Part shown: one piece after another, positions 11,805 through 21,977 of the stretch
Numbering within the stretch: position 1 is the first letter of the stretch
Layout of the letters: the number at the start of each line of letters is the position of its first letter
Assembly (NCBI GenBank): GCA_001466705.2
Contig: LATX02000046.1
Span: forward strand, 620,001-684,000
Length of the DNA stretch: 64,000 bases
From: Moniliophthora roreri
Lineage: Eukaryota > Basidiomycota > Agaricomycetes > Agaricales > Marasmiaceae
Direction of reading: 5' to 3'
Translations under genes and position numbers: made by a program
Notes under the pieces: generated by a model
Databases searched by the model: none
Told to the model about the DNA's origin: nothing
Seen by the model: only the letters and a program-made list of their open reading frames with translations

Positions 11805-12271
11805 TGTTACGTTACTTGTGCAGCAACAACAACAACTCAACAACACTAAGACAGCATGATGTCAAGTTCAAGGTTCAAGTTTGAGTTTGCTTAGTCAAGA
11901 CTAAGGTTCAGAAGATCGTTTGTTGCTTTAGACACAAGTTATAGAATTAACCAGGTCAAGCTGAGGAGCTTAGACCCAGTTCTATCTACTTAAATACAAC
12001 CATTTGTAGTTCTACATTTGTACAAAAGAATATGATGGAACGAGATGGAAAAGCAATGAATAAGCAAAAGAGAAAAGAGTAGAAGGGAAGAGAACAATGA
12101 GTAATCTTGTAACTGACTAATCATTCTAGAAGAATAGGGAATTTTAGTAATACAAGATGAGTGAGATGGAAAGAGGAACTGGAAAGGTGTAATATGTCCA
12201 GATGGTAAAAGGAAGCATAGGGGTGAGCAGCAAAATGATAGTATGAGCATCTGTAAAGAAAAATTGTAACA
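11805..12271 (-). repeat. 3' LTR of Ty3 element
   Basis: 467 bp, starting TGTTACGTTACTTG on the plus strand and ending TTGTAACA. It aligns throughout with 24463-24971 apart from a 42-bp internal duplication in the latter. Flanked on the outer side by the AAAAC target-site duplication. Confidence 0.85.
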
Positions 12272-12283
12272 TTACCCCTGTCT
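12272..12283 (-). other. Polypurine tract of Ty3 element
   Basis: On the minus strand AGACAGGGGTAA abuts the TG of the 3' LTR, the position and composition expected for the plus-strand primer. Confidence 0.6.
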
Positions 12284-12366
12284 TATGCACAAGTCTCCTG
12301 ACTCGATAATAGCATCCCTCTGTACAACCATTCTTTAAGAAATTCAGATTGTATATGTTGGAAAAT

Positions 12367-12780
12367 TCACAGTCCTTCTTCTCCAAGGTCGACTGTGTAG
12401 GCAGTACTTGGTTCATCTCTGTCTCTGTCCTGTTCACTATTCTCTGTCTCTGTAAAGGTTGTCATCATAGTCTGGATAATTGTCCTCAGGAGGTGAAGGG
12501 CCATGGGTAGTATTCTGTCTCGGAGTTCAATTAGACCTTCGTTGTCAACAGCAGTGTCAAGGTAGATGGCCAGCTGCAATCGTTCTGCAGACCAGACAAT
12601 GGTAGTTGCTGCAGTCAATGGCGCAGTGACTGTCCAGTTGGCACACAGGGCATTTATGATTTGGTAGACTTCCTCCATCCTTGTCAGGTCATACAGTGTA
12701 GACAGTCTTGTACAACTCCTTAATGTCTTGACGCAAGGTGAATCTCTGTCTTCCATTTCATCATCCTCTATGTCCCACAC
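12367..12780 (-). CDS. Extra retroelement ORF, C-terminal part, unknown
   Basis: An uninterrupted frame of 137 codons starts at MWDIEDDEMEDRDS and ends DLGEEGL, about 85 bp upstream of the polypurine tract of the Ty3 element. The protein is acidic at both ends with a helical, hydrophobic middle (ILPMALHLLRTIIQTMM), and is not a pol or gag domain that I know. Its position between pol and the 3' LTR is where envelope-like or accessory ORFs sit in some Metaviridae. It has no signal peptide or transmembrane anchor, so an envelope role is not supported. It may be the end of a longer product beginning at 16519. It is the only large piece of this element without a stop. Confidence 0.5.
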   Translation of the reverse strand: MWDIEDDEMEDRDSPCVKTLRSCTRLSTLYDLTRMEEVYQIINALCANWTVTAPLTAATTIVWSAERLQLAIYLDTAVDNEGLIELRDRILPMALHLLRTIIQTMMTTFTETENSEQDRDRDEPSTAYTVDLGEEGL

Positions 12781-13649
12781 TGAGGCGATAATTTGTCTAA
12801 GATAAGACTAGTGGAAATCTACCCAAAAGATGACCTCCAAAAGTCTAACTCAGGTTGTTGTGCAAGTGTGGATTGACATGATCAGAGTTGCCGCACTTAG
12901 AATGCCAATGAAACTCTTAGCTAGGTTGATTCTCTCTTATTGAAGTAATCTACTTCAAGGTGTTCACCTCTAGAGGAGTATATATATGTTTTTAAAAGGG
13001 TGTATATCACAAACACACACAAAACACAAAGAGCATGGTGCACAAAGCACAAACACAAGAGCTACAGTCCCATACAAAGACTCGATAGCCAATATAGTCT
13101 GACCCTATAGAGTTCAAGACTTCCTCAAGACAACTACAGCACACAGTATACTGGAAAAAGTCCTAAACCAATTTCTACAAAGAGCTCAGTGCAGGCACAC
13201 CCCTTGCTAGACTCTAAGTGTGTCACAACCTGATACACAACACAGGCCACACTCCAAGTGCCCAAGGCTCCTTCTTGGTGTAAAGTGTCTCTTGGAAAAG
13301 GGCTATAATGCACTTAAGATGTTACTCTTAGTCTCTTACAATACAAGTTCATTATCAGATTTCTATCTCTCTGGAGTCACTCAGGACCAATCTCCTCTCG
13401 GACTTCACTCGAAGCAAAACTGGAATGGCACATGCAATTATACACCAAACAAACTCATCATGTATTCACAATCAGAGGGGGCAGAGCTACTTGAGTATGT
13501 ACGAATATCTAGCTGTCCTTATATACAGTCCAAGGAATATATCTACAGAAAAATATAAATAATGTCCAATAATTCAGGAAATGATAAATGAGTGATGGAG
13601 ATACTAAAAGAAGGAATATTTGGATGTCACGGAGTCTGGCCACTAGGGT

Positions 13650-14470
13650 ATCTGACTATATTCACATGGGTTTCTATGTTCCCAGGTGTTCTGGGCTCTA
13701 TAATCTGTATTTTCTCTTTTCTAAGTCAGATATCTATGAGTGGATGGCTGTATCTGTCCTGTCTCTTTACAGCATTTCCCTTTCCAGTATCCTCACATCA
13801 GCAGAGGCCTAGATGCCAAAGTTTCCAAGGTCAGAACATGCTGTTACTGTTCCTATCTCCTTTGACAGTGCACACTCGGTCTTATTTAGGACTTCTTGTG
13901 CATTAGATATTCTTCATATGTCTCATAGTATCTGTCTGTAGGTAGTGGATGTCCTCTGGAAGTGATTTCTGTCGTTCCGAGATGACTTTATACCTAGTTA
14001 GCTTATCGCATATTGTTTAGCCACCAGTGAATTCTTTATTAAGAGATCACCTGCTTTGACTCTGATCCATATATTGACTTCGGAGGAGGATCATTCTATG
14101 ATCTTTCCTGTTCTAAGTCGTCTTTCTGTTTTGATGTCTCCTCTAAGTACCTCTGTACTGTTTGACTGCAGATTGCACTTTGCAGATGTCATAGAAAGGT
14201 AAAGTAGAAATTAAAATCCCATTGATAGCACTTTGAGAGCTTGGTTAACTAGCCAATGTGTTCATTGGGCCATAGTTAGGTTCCCTACAGGTTTCAGGAG
14301 TAATCTGTTTTGGATCTGATACATAGATAAGTCAGGAAGTACAGCTTCGACACCTCTGTATAGCATATCATATAGCTCTTTGTACTTTCCAAAGTACCAT
14401 AGCTTCTCTAAGACAATGACTAGCAGACTGGGTTTACTCTAGTCCTTATTACCCATTATCTGGTGTCATA
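13650..14470 (-). pseudogene. Extra retroelement ORF, middle part, degenerate
   Basis: On the minus strand a frame starts near MGNKD (about 14463) with a TAG at the sixth codon. It then runs without interruption through VLEKLWYFGKYKELYDMLY and GVEAVLPDLSMYQIQNRLLL up to a TGA after NLTMAQ. Further on, coding-like stretches in different frames (YLEETSKQKDDLEQERS, ALSKEIGTVTACSDLGNFGI) point to a long charged, partly coiled-coil protein now full of stops and frameshifts. The same start and stop recur in the inverted copy at 17310-17753. No homology to known pol, gag or envelope domains is recognised. The region is repeated at 14775-15898 by an assembly overlap. Confidence 0.45.
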
Positions 14471-14773
14471 TTAAAGTGTTCCAATTCAAAAGTAGTGTAA
14501 AATGAATAAAAGTGGGTCTTTTCTAGGTTCGACATATTAGCAAGTGCATTCATTCACACACCATAATGATTGGGAGATGTCATTGGTAGAGATGGGGTTG
14601 TCAAAGGAGGGGGAGAGTTGTTTCTTGACAATGACGGACTCAGGGGGCATAGGAGGGACTGGGGAGGTTGGTCTGGTGTTGTTGAGTGGCTCCATTGGTG
14701 GAAGTGTGGAGGGGATAGAGACATCAGGGAAGGTTCTTGCTCTGGCAGAAGTGTTAGAGACAGTTGAAGATTG
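13650..14773. repeat. Assembly duplicate, left copy (1124 bp)
   Basis: This block is repeated at 14775-15898 and is identical in every stretch I compared by eye, starting ATCTGACTATATTC and ending GACAGTTGAAGATTG. A single N lies between them, the signature of two contig ends that overlap but were not merged. Confidence 0.9.
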
Positions 14774-14774
14774 N
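14774..14774. other. Single N, unmerged contig overlap
   Basis: It separates two copies of the same 1124 bp. The left copy ends exactly where the right copy continues into unique sequence. Confidence 0.92.
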
Positions 14775-15898
14775 ATCTGACTATATTCACATGGGTTTCT
14801 ATGTTCCCAGGTGTTCTGGGCTCTATAATCTGTATTTTCTCTTTTCTAAGTCAGATATCTATGAGTGGATGGCTGTATCTGTCCTGTCTCTTTACAGCAT
14901 TTCCCTTTCCAGTATCCTCACATCAGCAGAGGCCTAGATGCCAAAGTTTCCAAGGTCAGAACATGCTGTTACTGTTCCTATCTCCTTTGACAGTGCACAC
15001 TCGGTCTTATTTAGGACTTCTTGTGCATTAGATATTCTTCATATGTCTCATAGTATCTGTCTGTAGGTAGTGGATGTCCTCTGGAAGTGATTTCTGTCGT
15101 TCCGAGATGACTTTATACCTAGTTAGCTTATCGCATATTGTTTAGCCACCAGTGAATTCTTTATTAAGAGATCACCTGCTTTGACTCTGATCCATATATT
15201 GACTTCGGAGGAGGATCATTCTATGATCTTTCCTGTTCTAAGTCGTCTTTCTGTTTTGATGTCTCCTCTAAGTACCTCTGTACTGTTTGACTGCAGATTG
15301 CACTTTGCAGATGTCATAGAAAGGTAAAGTAGAAATTAAAATCCCATTGATAGCACTTTGAGAGCTTGGTTAACTAGCCAATGTGTTCATTGGGCCATAG
15401 TTAGGTTCCCTACAGGTTTCAGGAGTAATCTGTTTTGGATCTGATACATAGATAAGTCAGGAAGTACAGCTTCGACACCTCTGTATAGCATATCATATAG
15501 CTCTTTGTACTTTCCAAAGTACCATAGCTTCTCTAAGACAATGACTAGCAGACTGGGTTTACTCTAGTCCTTATTACCCATTATCTGGTGTCATATTAAA
15601 GTGTTCCAATTCAAAAGTAGTGTAAAATGAATAAAAGTGGGTCTTTTCTAGGTTCGACATATTAGCAAGTGCATTCATTCACACACCATAATGATTGGGA
15701 GATGTCATTGGTAGAGATGGGGTTGTCAAAGGAGGGGGAGAGTTGTTTCTTGACAATGACGGACTCAGGGGGCATAGGAGGGACTGGGGAGGTTGGTCTG
15801 GTGTTGTTGAGTGGCTCCATTGGTGGAAGTGTGGAGGGGATAGAGACATCAGGGAAGGTTCTTGCTCTGGCAGAAGTGTTAGAGACAGTTGAAGATTG
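14775..15898. repeat. Assembly duplicate, right copy (1124 bp)
   Basis: Repeat of 13650-14773. After 15898 the sequence continues uniquely into the proline-rich part of the extra retroelement ORF. Confidence 0.9.
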
Positions 15899-16519
15899 TT
15901 GGGGTGTGGGCTTGGGATAATGTAAAGAGAGTGTTGATAGGGATTGGAGAGGGGGCTCTGTTCTTCTAGAATTAGCTGAAGGTTGTTCTGTGGGTACATT
16001 GAGAGAATGTTGTTGTTGGAGGAGGAGTTGCATTGTAGAGAGTTCAGCAGCTCATCTGAGGACTTGTTCATGTCGTTTAATGGCAATGATGAGTTGGAGT
16101 TCATTGAGATTCCAGTTGAATTCATCTGGAGTACTTCTCTCTTTGGTACTTGTACCAGTTGCTAATTTGAGTTGAGCATCATAGTCTGCTGGGGGCAATG
16201 GTACCATTATTGGTTCTTGTGACTCTACTTGGACATCTCCTTTGGTCAAAACCCTTGCAAAGATAGACATCTGCCTGTCGACGCATTGGATGGCTTCGTC
16301 CAAGGTAGCTCAGTGGTTTCGAAGAAACATGAGGCTTTCTAGCACAGCTCAAGCATCATTGTTATTTATGATCACTTGTTCAATCTCTTCATCGTAATGT
16401 TTGCTGTAGATGATGTAGAGGAGTTTGAAGGTGGAAGGGTAGAGAGGGCCACGGTAAGTAACCTCTTCAGGGTATTGTTGGCGAGAAGGGAGGATAGATA
16501 GGTAGACAGTAGAGGCCAT
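15662..16519 (-). pseudogene. Extra retroelement ORF, N-terminal part, three stops
   Basis: A single frame runs from ATG 16519 (MASTVYLSILPSRQQYPEEV) to 15662, interrupted only by three TGA codons. The first half is globular and acidic and includes LDEAIQCVDRQMSIFARVL and a helix LNELQLIIAIKRHEQVL. The second half is Gln- then Pro/Ser-rich and disordered. If the CACTA-like nest is removed, this ATG lies about 90 bp downstream of the end of the chromodomain on the same strand, so it is the next gene of the Ty3 element. I do not recognise the family. Gag-like, accessory or captured host origin are all possible. All three stops could have arisen from Trp or Arg codons by single transitions. Confidence 0.55.
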
Positions 16520-16871
16520 TTCATAGAGTGTTGGTGAAGTTTAGGGAAGTCTGTGCTTCACCTTATAACACTACATACAAGGTGTTCTTTTAACATGGTT
16601 TTCTGATTGAGAAAACACTTAATCTTCTTGCAGAGAGAATTTGTATAAAACCATATATAAATACTAAATTTCAATTGTGTCCTCTCAACAAGGATATGTC
16701 TGGAGAATACTAAATTTTCAGCAGCAAAAGATATGGAATTTTCAAATTCTGAAAATTAATAGATAATACAATATCACTACATACAAGGTGTTCTTTTAAC
16801 ATGGTTTTCTGATTGAGAAAACACTTAATCTTCTTGCAGAGAGAATTTGTATAAAACCATATATAAATACT

Positions 16872-16872
16872 N
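16872..16872. other. Single N, gap inside repeated DNA
   Basis: The 97 bp to its left repeat 16569-16665. The right side starts with unrelated GGGCTGTGTAGTCTC. Unlike the other two joins, the two sides do not overlap each other. Confidence 0.85.
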
Positions 16873-17049
16873 GGGCTGTGTAGTCTCAGTCCAGTTTGTC
16901 TTCATCCTCCACCCATTATCTTAATGTTTCATATGTAAATATGAGACCATGTACTATAGTATCTCAATAAATGGCTCTCCAGTGTCCTTGTTCAGAGCCT
17001 TATGCTTCCTTCTTGCTTGTGCTGTCATGTCCTCAAGTCTGACAAATGA

Positions 17050-17308
17050 TGTTATGTTACTTGTGCCAATAATGCAGCAACAAGTTCAACCTAGGCAAAT
17101 CCACCTAAGTCCATTCCACAAGTTCAAGTTAGAGAGCAAAGTTAGAGTTGAGGTTCAGTTGTTGCATTGATACAAAGTTCTTAGATTAACCAGGTCAAGC
17201 TGGAGAGCTTTGACCATGGTATAAGTGCTTAAATATGTACAACTGATGCTTATGTATCTATAATGTGTAAATAGCAAAGATATTGGTAAATGATAAACTG
17301 ACACTGTC
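17050..17308 (-). repeat. Diverged LTR-like fragment
   Basis: It starts TGTTATGTTACTTGTGCC and shares scattered blocks with the Ty3 LTR, including TTAACCAGGTCAAGCTG and the AGTTCAAG repeats, in the same orientation as the LTRs at 11805 and 24463. It lacks a clear GTAACA end. Confidence 0.5.
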
Positions 17309-17309
17309 A

Positions 17310-17753
17310 GTAATATGACAAACCTAGAAAAGACCTGATTTTATTCAATTTACATTAGAATCCTTTAATATGACACAAGATAATGGGTAATAAGGACTAG
17401 AGTGAGCCCAGTCTGCTAGTCATTGCCTTAGAGAAGCTATGGTACATTGGAAAGTATGAAGAGCTATATGATATGCTATATGGAGGTGTCTAAGCTGTAC
17501 TTCTGACTTATCTATGTACCAGATCCAAAGCAGATCACTCCCAAAACCTGTAGAGAATCTAACTATGACCATATAAACACATTGGCTAGTTAACTGAGCT
17601 CTCAAAAGTGCTATCAATAGGAATTTTGTTTCTATTTTCAACTTTCTATGATATCTCCAAAGTGCAATGCACAGTCAAACAGTACAGAGGTACTTGAAAG
17701 AGACATCAAAACAGAAAGATGACTTAGAATAGAAATGATCAAACACTATATAC
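17310..17753 (+). repeat. Inverted copy of extra retroelement ORF segment
   Basis: The plus strand here aligns with the reverse complement of roughly 14100-14540. Both encode MGNKD, a TAG, then S-PSLLVI-LEKLWY-GKY. This copy has further stops. Orientation is opposite to the host element, so it is a separate captured or rearranged fragment. Confidence 0.65.
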
Positions 17754-18490
17754 AAGGTGTTCTTTTAACATGGTATTCTGATTGAGAAAACACTTAGTTC
17801 TCTTGCAAAGAGAATTTTTATAAAACCATATATAAATTCTAAATTTCAATTGTGTCCTCTCAACAAGAATATGTCTGGAGAATACTAAATTCTCAGGGGC
17901 AAAAGATATAGAATTTTCAAATTCTGAGAATTAATAGATAATACAATATATTAGAATAATTTTCATGCTGAGAAAACATTAAATTTTCTCTGGTTGAAGA
18001 TGCTCAGAAAATGCTAATAAGATAAGATAAAGATACCACATTTTCTATTGTGGGAAAGTCAGAGAAAACACTAGAAAAACACTAGGAAAACAGTAGGAAA
18101 GTCATATGGAAACACTATATTTTTAAACAGTTTTTAGATAGTTTTCATATAGTTTTCCTTGTGTATTTAACATGTTTTCTTTAATATAAAATTCAAAGTT
18201 TTATATTTATTTTCTAAATGTTTTCTCACTATTTTATAATGCAGAAAATCTAGTATACTTGTAATCAGAAAACTAAAGAATAATTCTATAATTTCATTGT
18301 TATAAAATGATTGAAAAACACAGACTCTTCTGGAATTTAAAATACAGAGTGTGCCTGCTGTTTTCAATGTGTGATGATAGCTTGAAACCAATAGAATTTT
18401 CTGATTGTTGTCTGGAAGTGAATATATAGCAGTATTCTAAGTGTATTTCCTTTGTATTAATAGCATGAAAAGAACACCTCGTATGTAGTG
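17754..18490. mobile_element. CACTA-like copy, full length
   Basis: 737 bp from CACTATATACAAGGTGTTC to GAACACCTCGTATGTAGTG. The interior is closely similar to 23672-24385. Its own flanks (AAA and TAT) do not match, so the left end may have been acquired by rearrangement. Confidence 0.6.
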
Positions 18491-18929
18491 TATATTGGAA
18501 TAATTTCCATACTGAGAAAACACTAGGAAAACACTATATTTTAAAGCAGTTCTTAGATAGTTTTTATATAGTTTTTCTTTTGTATTTACCATGTTTCCTT
18601 TAATATAAAATTCAAAATCTTATATTTGTTTTCTAAATGTTTTCTCACTATTTTATAGGGCAGAAAATTTAGTATATTAGTAATTAGAAAATTAAAGGAT
18701 AATTCTATAATTTCATTATTATAAAATTATCAAAAAACACAGACTCTTCTGGAAATTAAAATCCAGAATATGCTTGCTGTTTTCAATATGTGATGATAAC
18801 TTGAAACTAATAGAATTTTCTGAGTGTTGTCTGAAAGCAAATATATAGCAGTATTCTGAGTGTATTTCCTTTGTATTAATAGCATAAAAAGAACACCTTG
18901 TACATAGTGTAAGCAAAATATAGTTCTAT

Positions 18930-19526
18930 AGAATGCTTTAGCTCGCTCGGTTTCTTCTATTGATTGTGGGAAGAATCATATCCCTTTCAAGACACAAGGT
19001 ACTCTTTCAGCCTTTGACCTTTCCTCTTTGGTCTATGTCCAATTATAGCTTCTATTTCGAATTCCTCATGTTCTTCAACAATATCTGGCAGAGGTTCTAA
19101 GAAGTTTGCTCTATGGACCTCGTTTTCTTTGTATAGAGAGAGAAGGCCAGTGTGAAAAACAGAGTGAATTCTCCATTGAAAAGAGAGCTTCAGTTTATAT
19201 GTAACCAGGCCTAGAACTTCTTTGATTTCAAAGGGTCCTTCTTGTTTGGGTGAAAGTTTGGGTAAGGGGTATTCTAGTGACAAGTTCTTTCCTTCTAGCC
19301 AGACCTTCTGCCTCTTTTTGAACTGATTGAAGTTCCTCCCGTTTCTCTCTTTTACTCTTCTGGTGGCAATATCCAGTAAAGCAGATGTCTCCTCTCTTAA
19401 CTTCTTTAACTCTGCAAGCCTGTGATCTACTAAAGGTATTCTGGACTTTTTGAAGATGGTGGGTAGAGGGCAAGGATAATATCCCATCATAAGATATAAT
19501 GGGCTTTGTTTTGTCATGGAGTTTGT
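18930..19526 (-). pseudogene. Integrase C-terminus and chromodomain
   Basis: Continuation of the Ty3 pol after a TGA in the integrase. It contains the integrase C-terminal barrel-type segment (KVWLEGKNLSLEYPLPKLSP, GPFEIKEVLG, WRIHSVFHTGLL), then a chromodomain start (EFEIEAIIGHRPKRKGQ, then EYLVS). In the chromodomain the two positions normally held by Trp (after EYLVS, and after DSSHNQ) are TGA and TAG. Chromodomains direct integration to particular chromatin in chromoviruses. The frame fades just before the CACTA-like insertion at 18909. Confidence 0.8.
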
Positions 19527-20459
19527 TCAGCAGTTATGTGAAAATTCAGCAAAGGCCAAAAGTTCTCCCCACTTGGTTTGCTCCTTTGCACAGAAGAACC
19601 AAAGAAAAATTTCGACTTTTTGATTAACTCTTTCAGTCTCTCCATCTGTTTGAGGGTGATAGGCAGTACTTAGCATTTGCTTTATTCCCAATAATTTCCC
19701 CATTTCTTTGAACACTTCTCCTGTGAAGCAAGGGTCATGATCAGATATAATTTTGTCTGGTAATCCGAATTGTTTGTATACGTGTTGGAAAAGAAGTTCC
19801 GCTGTCTCTTTGGTGTCTATAGTCTTCTTGCAGGATATGAAAATTACCCCCTTCATAGTGGTGTGGTCCACCATAATGAGAATGGAATTATCCCCTTCTG
19901 TCTCCAGTAGGTCTGTAATTAGATCTATTGTAATGATTTGAAATGGCAACACATCTTTGTGCCCCCCTATTGGGTGTATCAGTACACATGTGGGATGTGT
20001 GTTTATCTTCATCTGTTGACATGCCACACAGCTGTCCTTGAAGTTTTTGATAAATTTTGTCATGCCAGGCCACCAGTAATCTTTCTGTATTTGATCAATA
20101 GTGTTGTATTGGCCCAGGTGTCCATATGGTAGGGCCTCATGTATTGATTTTACCAAATGTCGATGAAAGTTGATATTGTTTGGTACATAAGTGTGATCCT
20201 TGTAGAACAGCAACTCTTTTTCTATTTTCCAATCAGATAAGGACAACTTGATCAGAGGTGCTCCTTGTTCGATCAGACTTTCCAAAGTCATCTGATGGAC
20301 TTCGTCCTTTGTCATTGCCTTTTCCAGCATTATTTTCAGTTCTGTATCAATCACATTGATAAATAACTTATCAGATAACATGACATCTTCGTTGTCTGTG
20401 TCTTCTTCATCTACTAGATCCAGTCTTCTGGATAACACATCCAATTGGACTATTCTCAA
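19527..20459 (-). pseudogene. Integrase (zinc-binding and DDE core)
   Basis: This 310-codon frame carries the H-H-C-C zinc domain (HEALPYGHLGQYN, then CVACQQMK) followed by the catalytic core. The first Asp is in TIDLITDL, the second in ISDHDPCFTGEVF and the Glu in TDGETERVNQ, so all three acidic residues are present. The frame ends at a TGA directly after EFSHNC, where family members usually carry Trp. It is one piece of the minus-strand pol and follows RNase H with only short stop-broken gaps. Confidence 0.85.
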
Positions 20460-21095
20460 ACCTGGGACATATATGAGGTTGAGATTGAATTGGGAAAGGA
20501 AGAGACTCCATTGGGCTTGTCTTTGATTTAGTTTCTGTGCTGTTCAGTAGTAAGTCAAGTTTTTATGATTGGAAAGAACAGTCACTGGATGGGGTCCTCC
20601 TACAAGGTAGTGCTGCTATGCTTCCAACACTTTTACAATTGCTAACAGTTCTTGGTCATAAATTTTATAATTGCATTCAGTCAGAGTGAATGCATGTGAA
20701 AGATATCCACATAGGTGGTATTCTCCATCTGCACCTTTTTGCTGTAACACCACTCCAGTTGCCCATTTCAATGTGTCAGCTTCGACGATTAAGGGTTTCT
20801 GGTTATTCAGCATTTGTAAGATTGGCTCTTGCAGAAATTTTCCTTTGAGTGCCTTGAAAGCAGCATCACACAATTTTGTCCAGTCAAACACTGCTCCCTT
20901 TTTGGTCAGGTTGTGTAGCAGTTTAGTGAGTTCCATGTATCGTCCTATGAATTTCTGATAGAAATTTGTGAAACCTAAGAATGACCTCACACCTTTGATT
21001 GTCTTTGGTGCTTCCCAGTCTCTAATCCCTGCTAATTTCATTGGGTCCATCACAATGTGACCTGGTGTGATTATCAACCCTAGAAAAGGGACCAT
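20460..21095 (-). pseudogene. RT connection and RNase H, stop-broken
   Basis: The frame shows the RT thumb-type segment (VRSFLGFTNFYQKFI), then the RNase H start (PLIVEADTLKWATGVVL, with the first Asp in EADT) and ELLAIVKVLEA. Stops follow: TAG after LEA and TGA after NLTYY, both single-transition changes from the residues usual there (Trp and Arg). It continues to the integrase frame at 20459. Confidence 0.8.
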
Positions 21096-21865
21096 GGTGA
21101 TGTCAAATTCACATTTTTCTGGTTTTAGAAAGAGGTCATGTTCTTGTAATCATTCTAGAATGTGCCTTATGCGTGTTTGGTAAAGTCTTCATTTGTCCAA
21201 AAAGATAAGGATGTTGTCCATGTGTACAACACACCATCCTTCGTCTATGAAATCCTTCAAGATATCATTCATAAAGGCTTGAAATGTCATGGGTGAATTC
21301 ATCAGGCTGAAGAACATGACTGTCAGTTCAAATAATCCTCTGCTAGTTTTGAAAGCCACCTTCCATTGATCTCTGTCCTTGATCTGGACATTGTTATAGC
21401 CATTTCATAAGTCCAATTTGGTGAAAATTTGTGTGTCCTTTAGTTTGTCGACGAGATCTGTGATAAGAGGTAGAGGGTAGCAATTCTTTACTGCTCTGTT
21501 GTTTAGGTCTTGATAGTCCTGACATGGTTGAAGTGCCCCTACTTCCTTTTTTGCGACAAAGAAGAAGGGTGATACTATAGGAGATATTGACAGTCTGATG
21601 TATCCTTTCTGGAGATTTTCATCAAGGAATTTGTCTTGTTCTATTCATTCCTTTGGTGATAATGGATAGATTTTACAGTCCTTGGGTTTAAAGTTCAGTT
21701 TTAGTTCAATAGCATGGTCATAAGGCCTTGACAGTGGGAACCTTTCAGATTTCTTCTTTTTGAATCAATCGGTATAGTCCAAGAGATAAGGGGGAATGAG
21801 TTCTTCAAGGGATTTTGCTTTCACTTCATAAGCTTGAGCTAATACTTGTGAAGTGGATAACTTAG
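21096..21865 (-). pseudogene. Reverse transcriptase, active site altered
   Basis: Minus-strand translation gives a clear Ty3 [43 protein letters not shown], then GYNNVQIKDRDQWKVAFKT and SPMTFQAFMNDILKDF. There are several in-frame TGA codons (after YTD, PKE, TKLDL, ILIFLDK and HILE). The catalytic box that is normally Y-x-D-D reads HMDN at about 21213-21227, so the second catalytic Asp is Asn, a GAC-to-AAC type change. This domain cannot polymerise. Confidence 0.8.
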
Positions 21866-21977
21866 TATTGATCCAAATAGCATCGGTGTCCTCTTTTCCT
21901 CTAATAAAACTTCTTATCACAGTTTCATCATCCTCTAACCTGTCTAGAATCCCAGTGAATCTCTTGGCTAGAATCTT

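Larger units (their letters stand above)
16775..18490. mobile_element. Nested CACTA-bounded block carrying foreign fragments
   Basis: The block begins CACTACATACAAGG and ends with its perfect complement CGTATGTAGTG-type terminus. It is flanked by TAT on both sides (16772-16774 and 18491-18493), so it behaves as a unit inserted in the outer CACTA-like element. Inside lie the first 97 bp of a CACTA copy, an N gap (16872), an LTR-like segment (17050-17308), an inverted piece of the extra retroelement ORF (17310-17753), and a near-complete CACTA copy (17754-18490). The gap leaves it open whether this is a real composite transposon or a scaffolding artefact. Confidence 0.55.
16569..18909. mobile_element. 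CACTA-like element, interrupted by a nested block
   Basis: The outer element consists of 16569-16774 (starting CACTACATACAAGGTGTTC) and 18491-18909 (ending GAACACCTTGTACATAGTG). The 3 bp outside each end are TAA (16566-16568 and 18910-18912), the TSD size of CACTA/EnSpm transposons. The two halves join exactly as in the uninterrupted copy at 23672-24385, at the ACAATATATT point. No transposase is encoded, so this is a non-autonomous (MITE-like) copy of about 630 bp before interruption. Confidence 0.7.

Noticed and set aside
13592..13906. Plus-strand frame of 104 codons, repeated at 14771-15031
   Set aside because: Appears twice only because of the assembly overlap; the coding signal in this interval is on the minus strand.
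17050..17308. Considered as the true 3' LTR of the Ty3 element
   Set aside because: The pair 11805-12271 and 24463-24971 has matching 5-bp target-site duplications and a polypurine tract, while this fragment lacks an end and lies inside a CACTA-bounded block.
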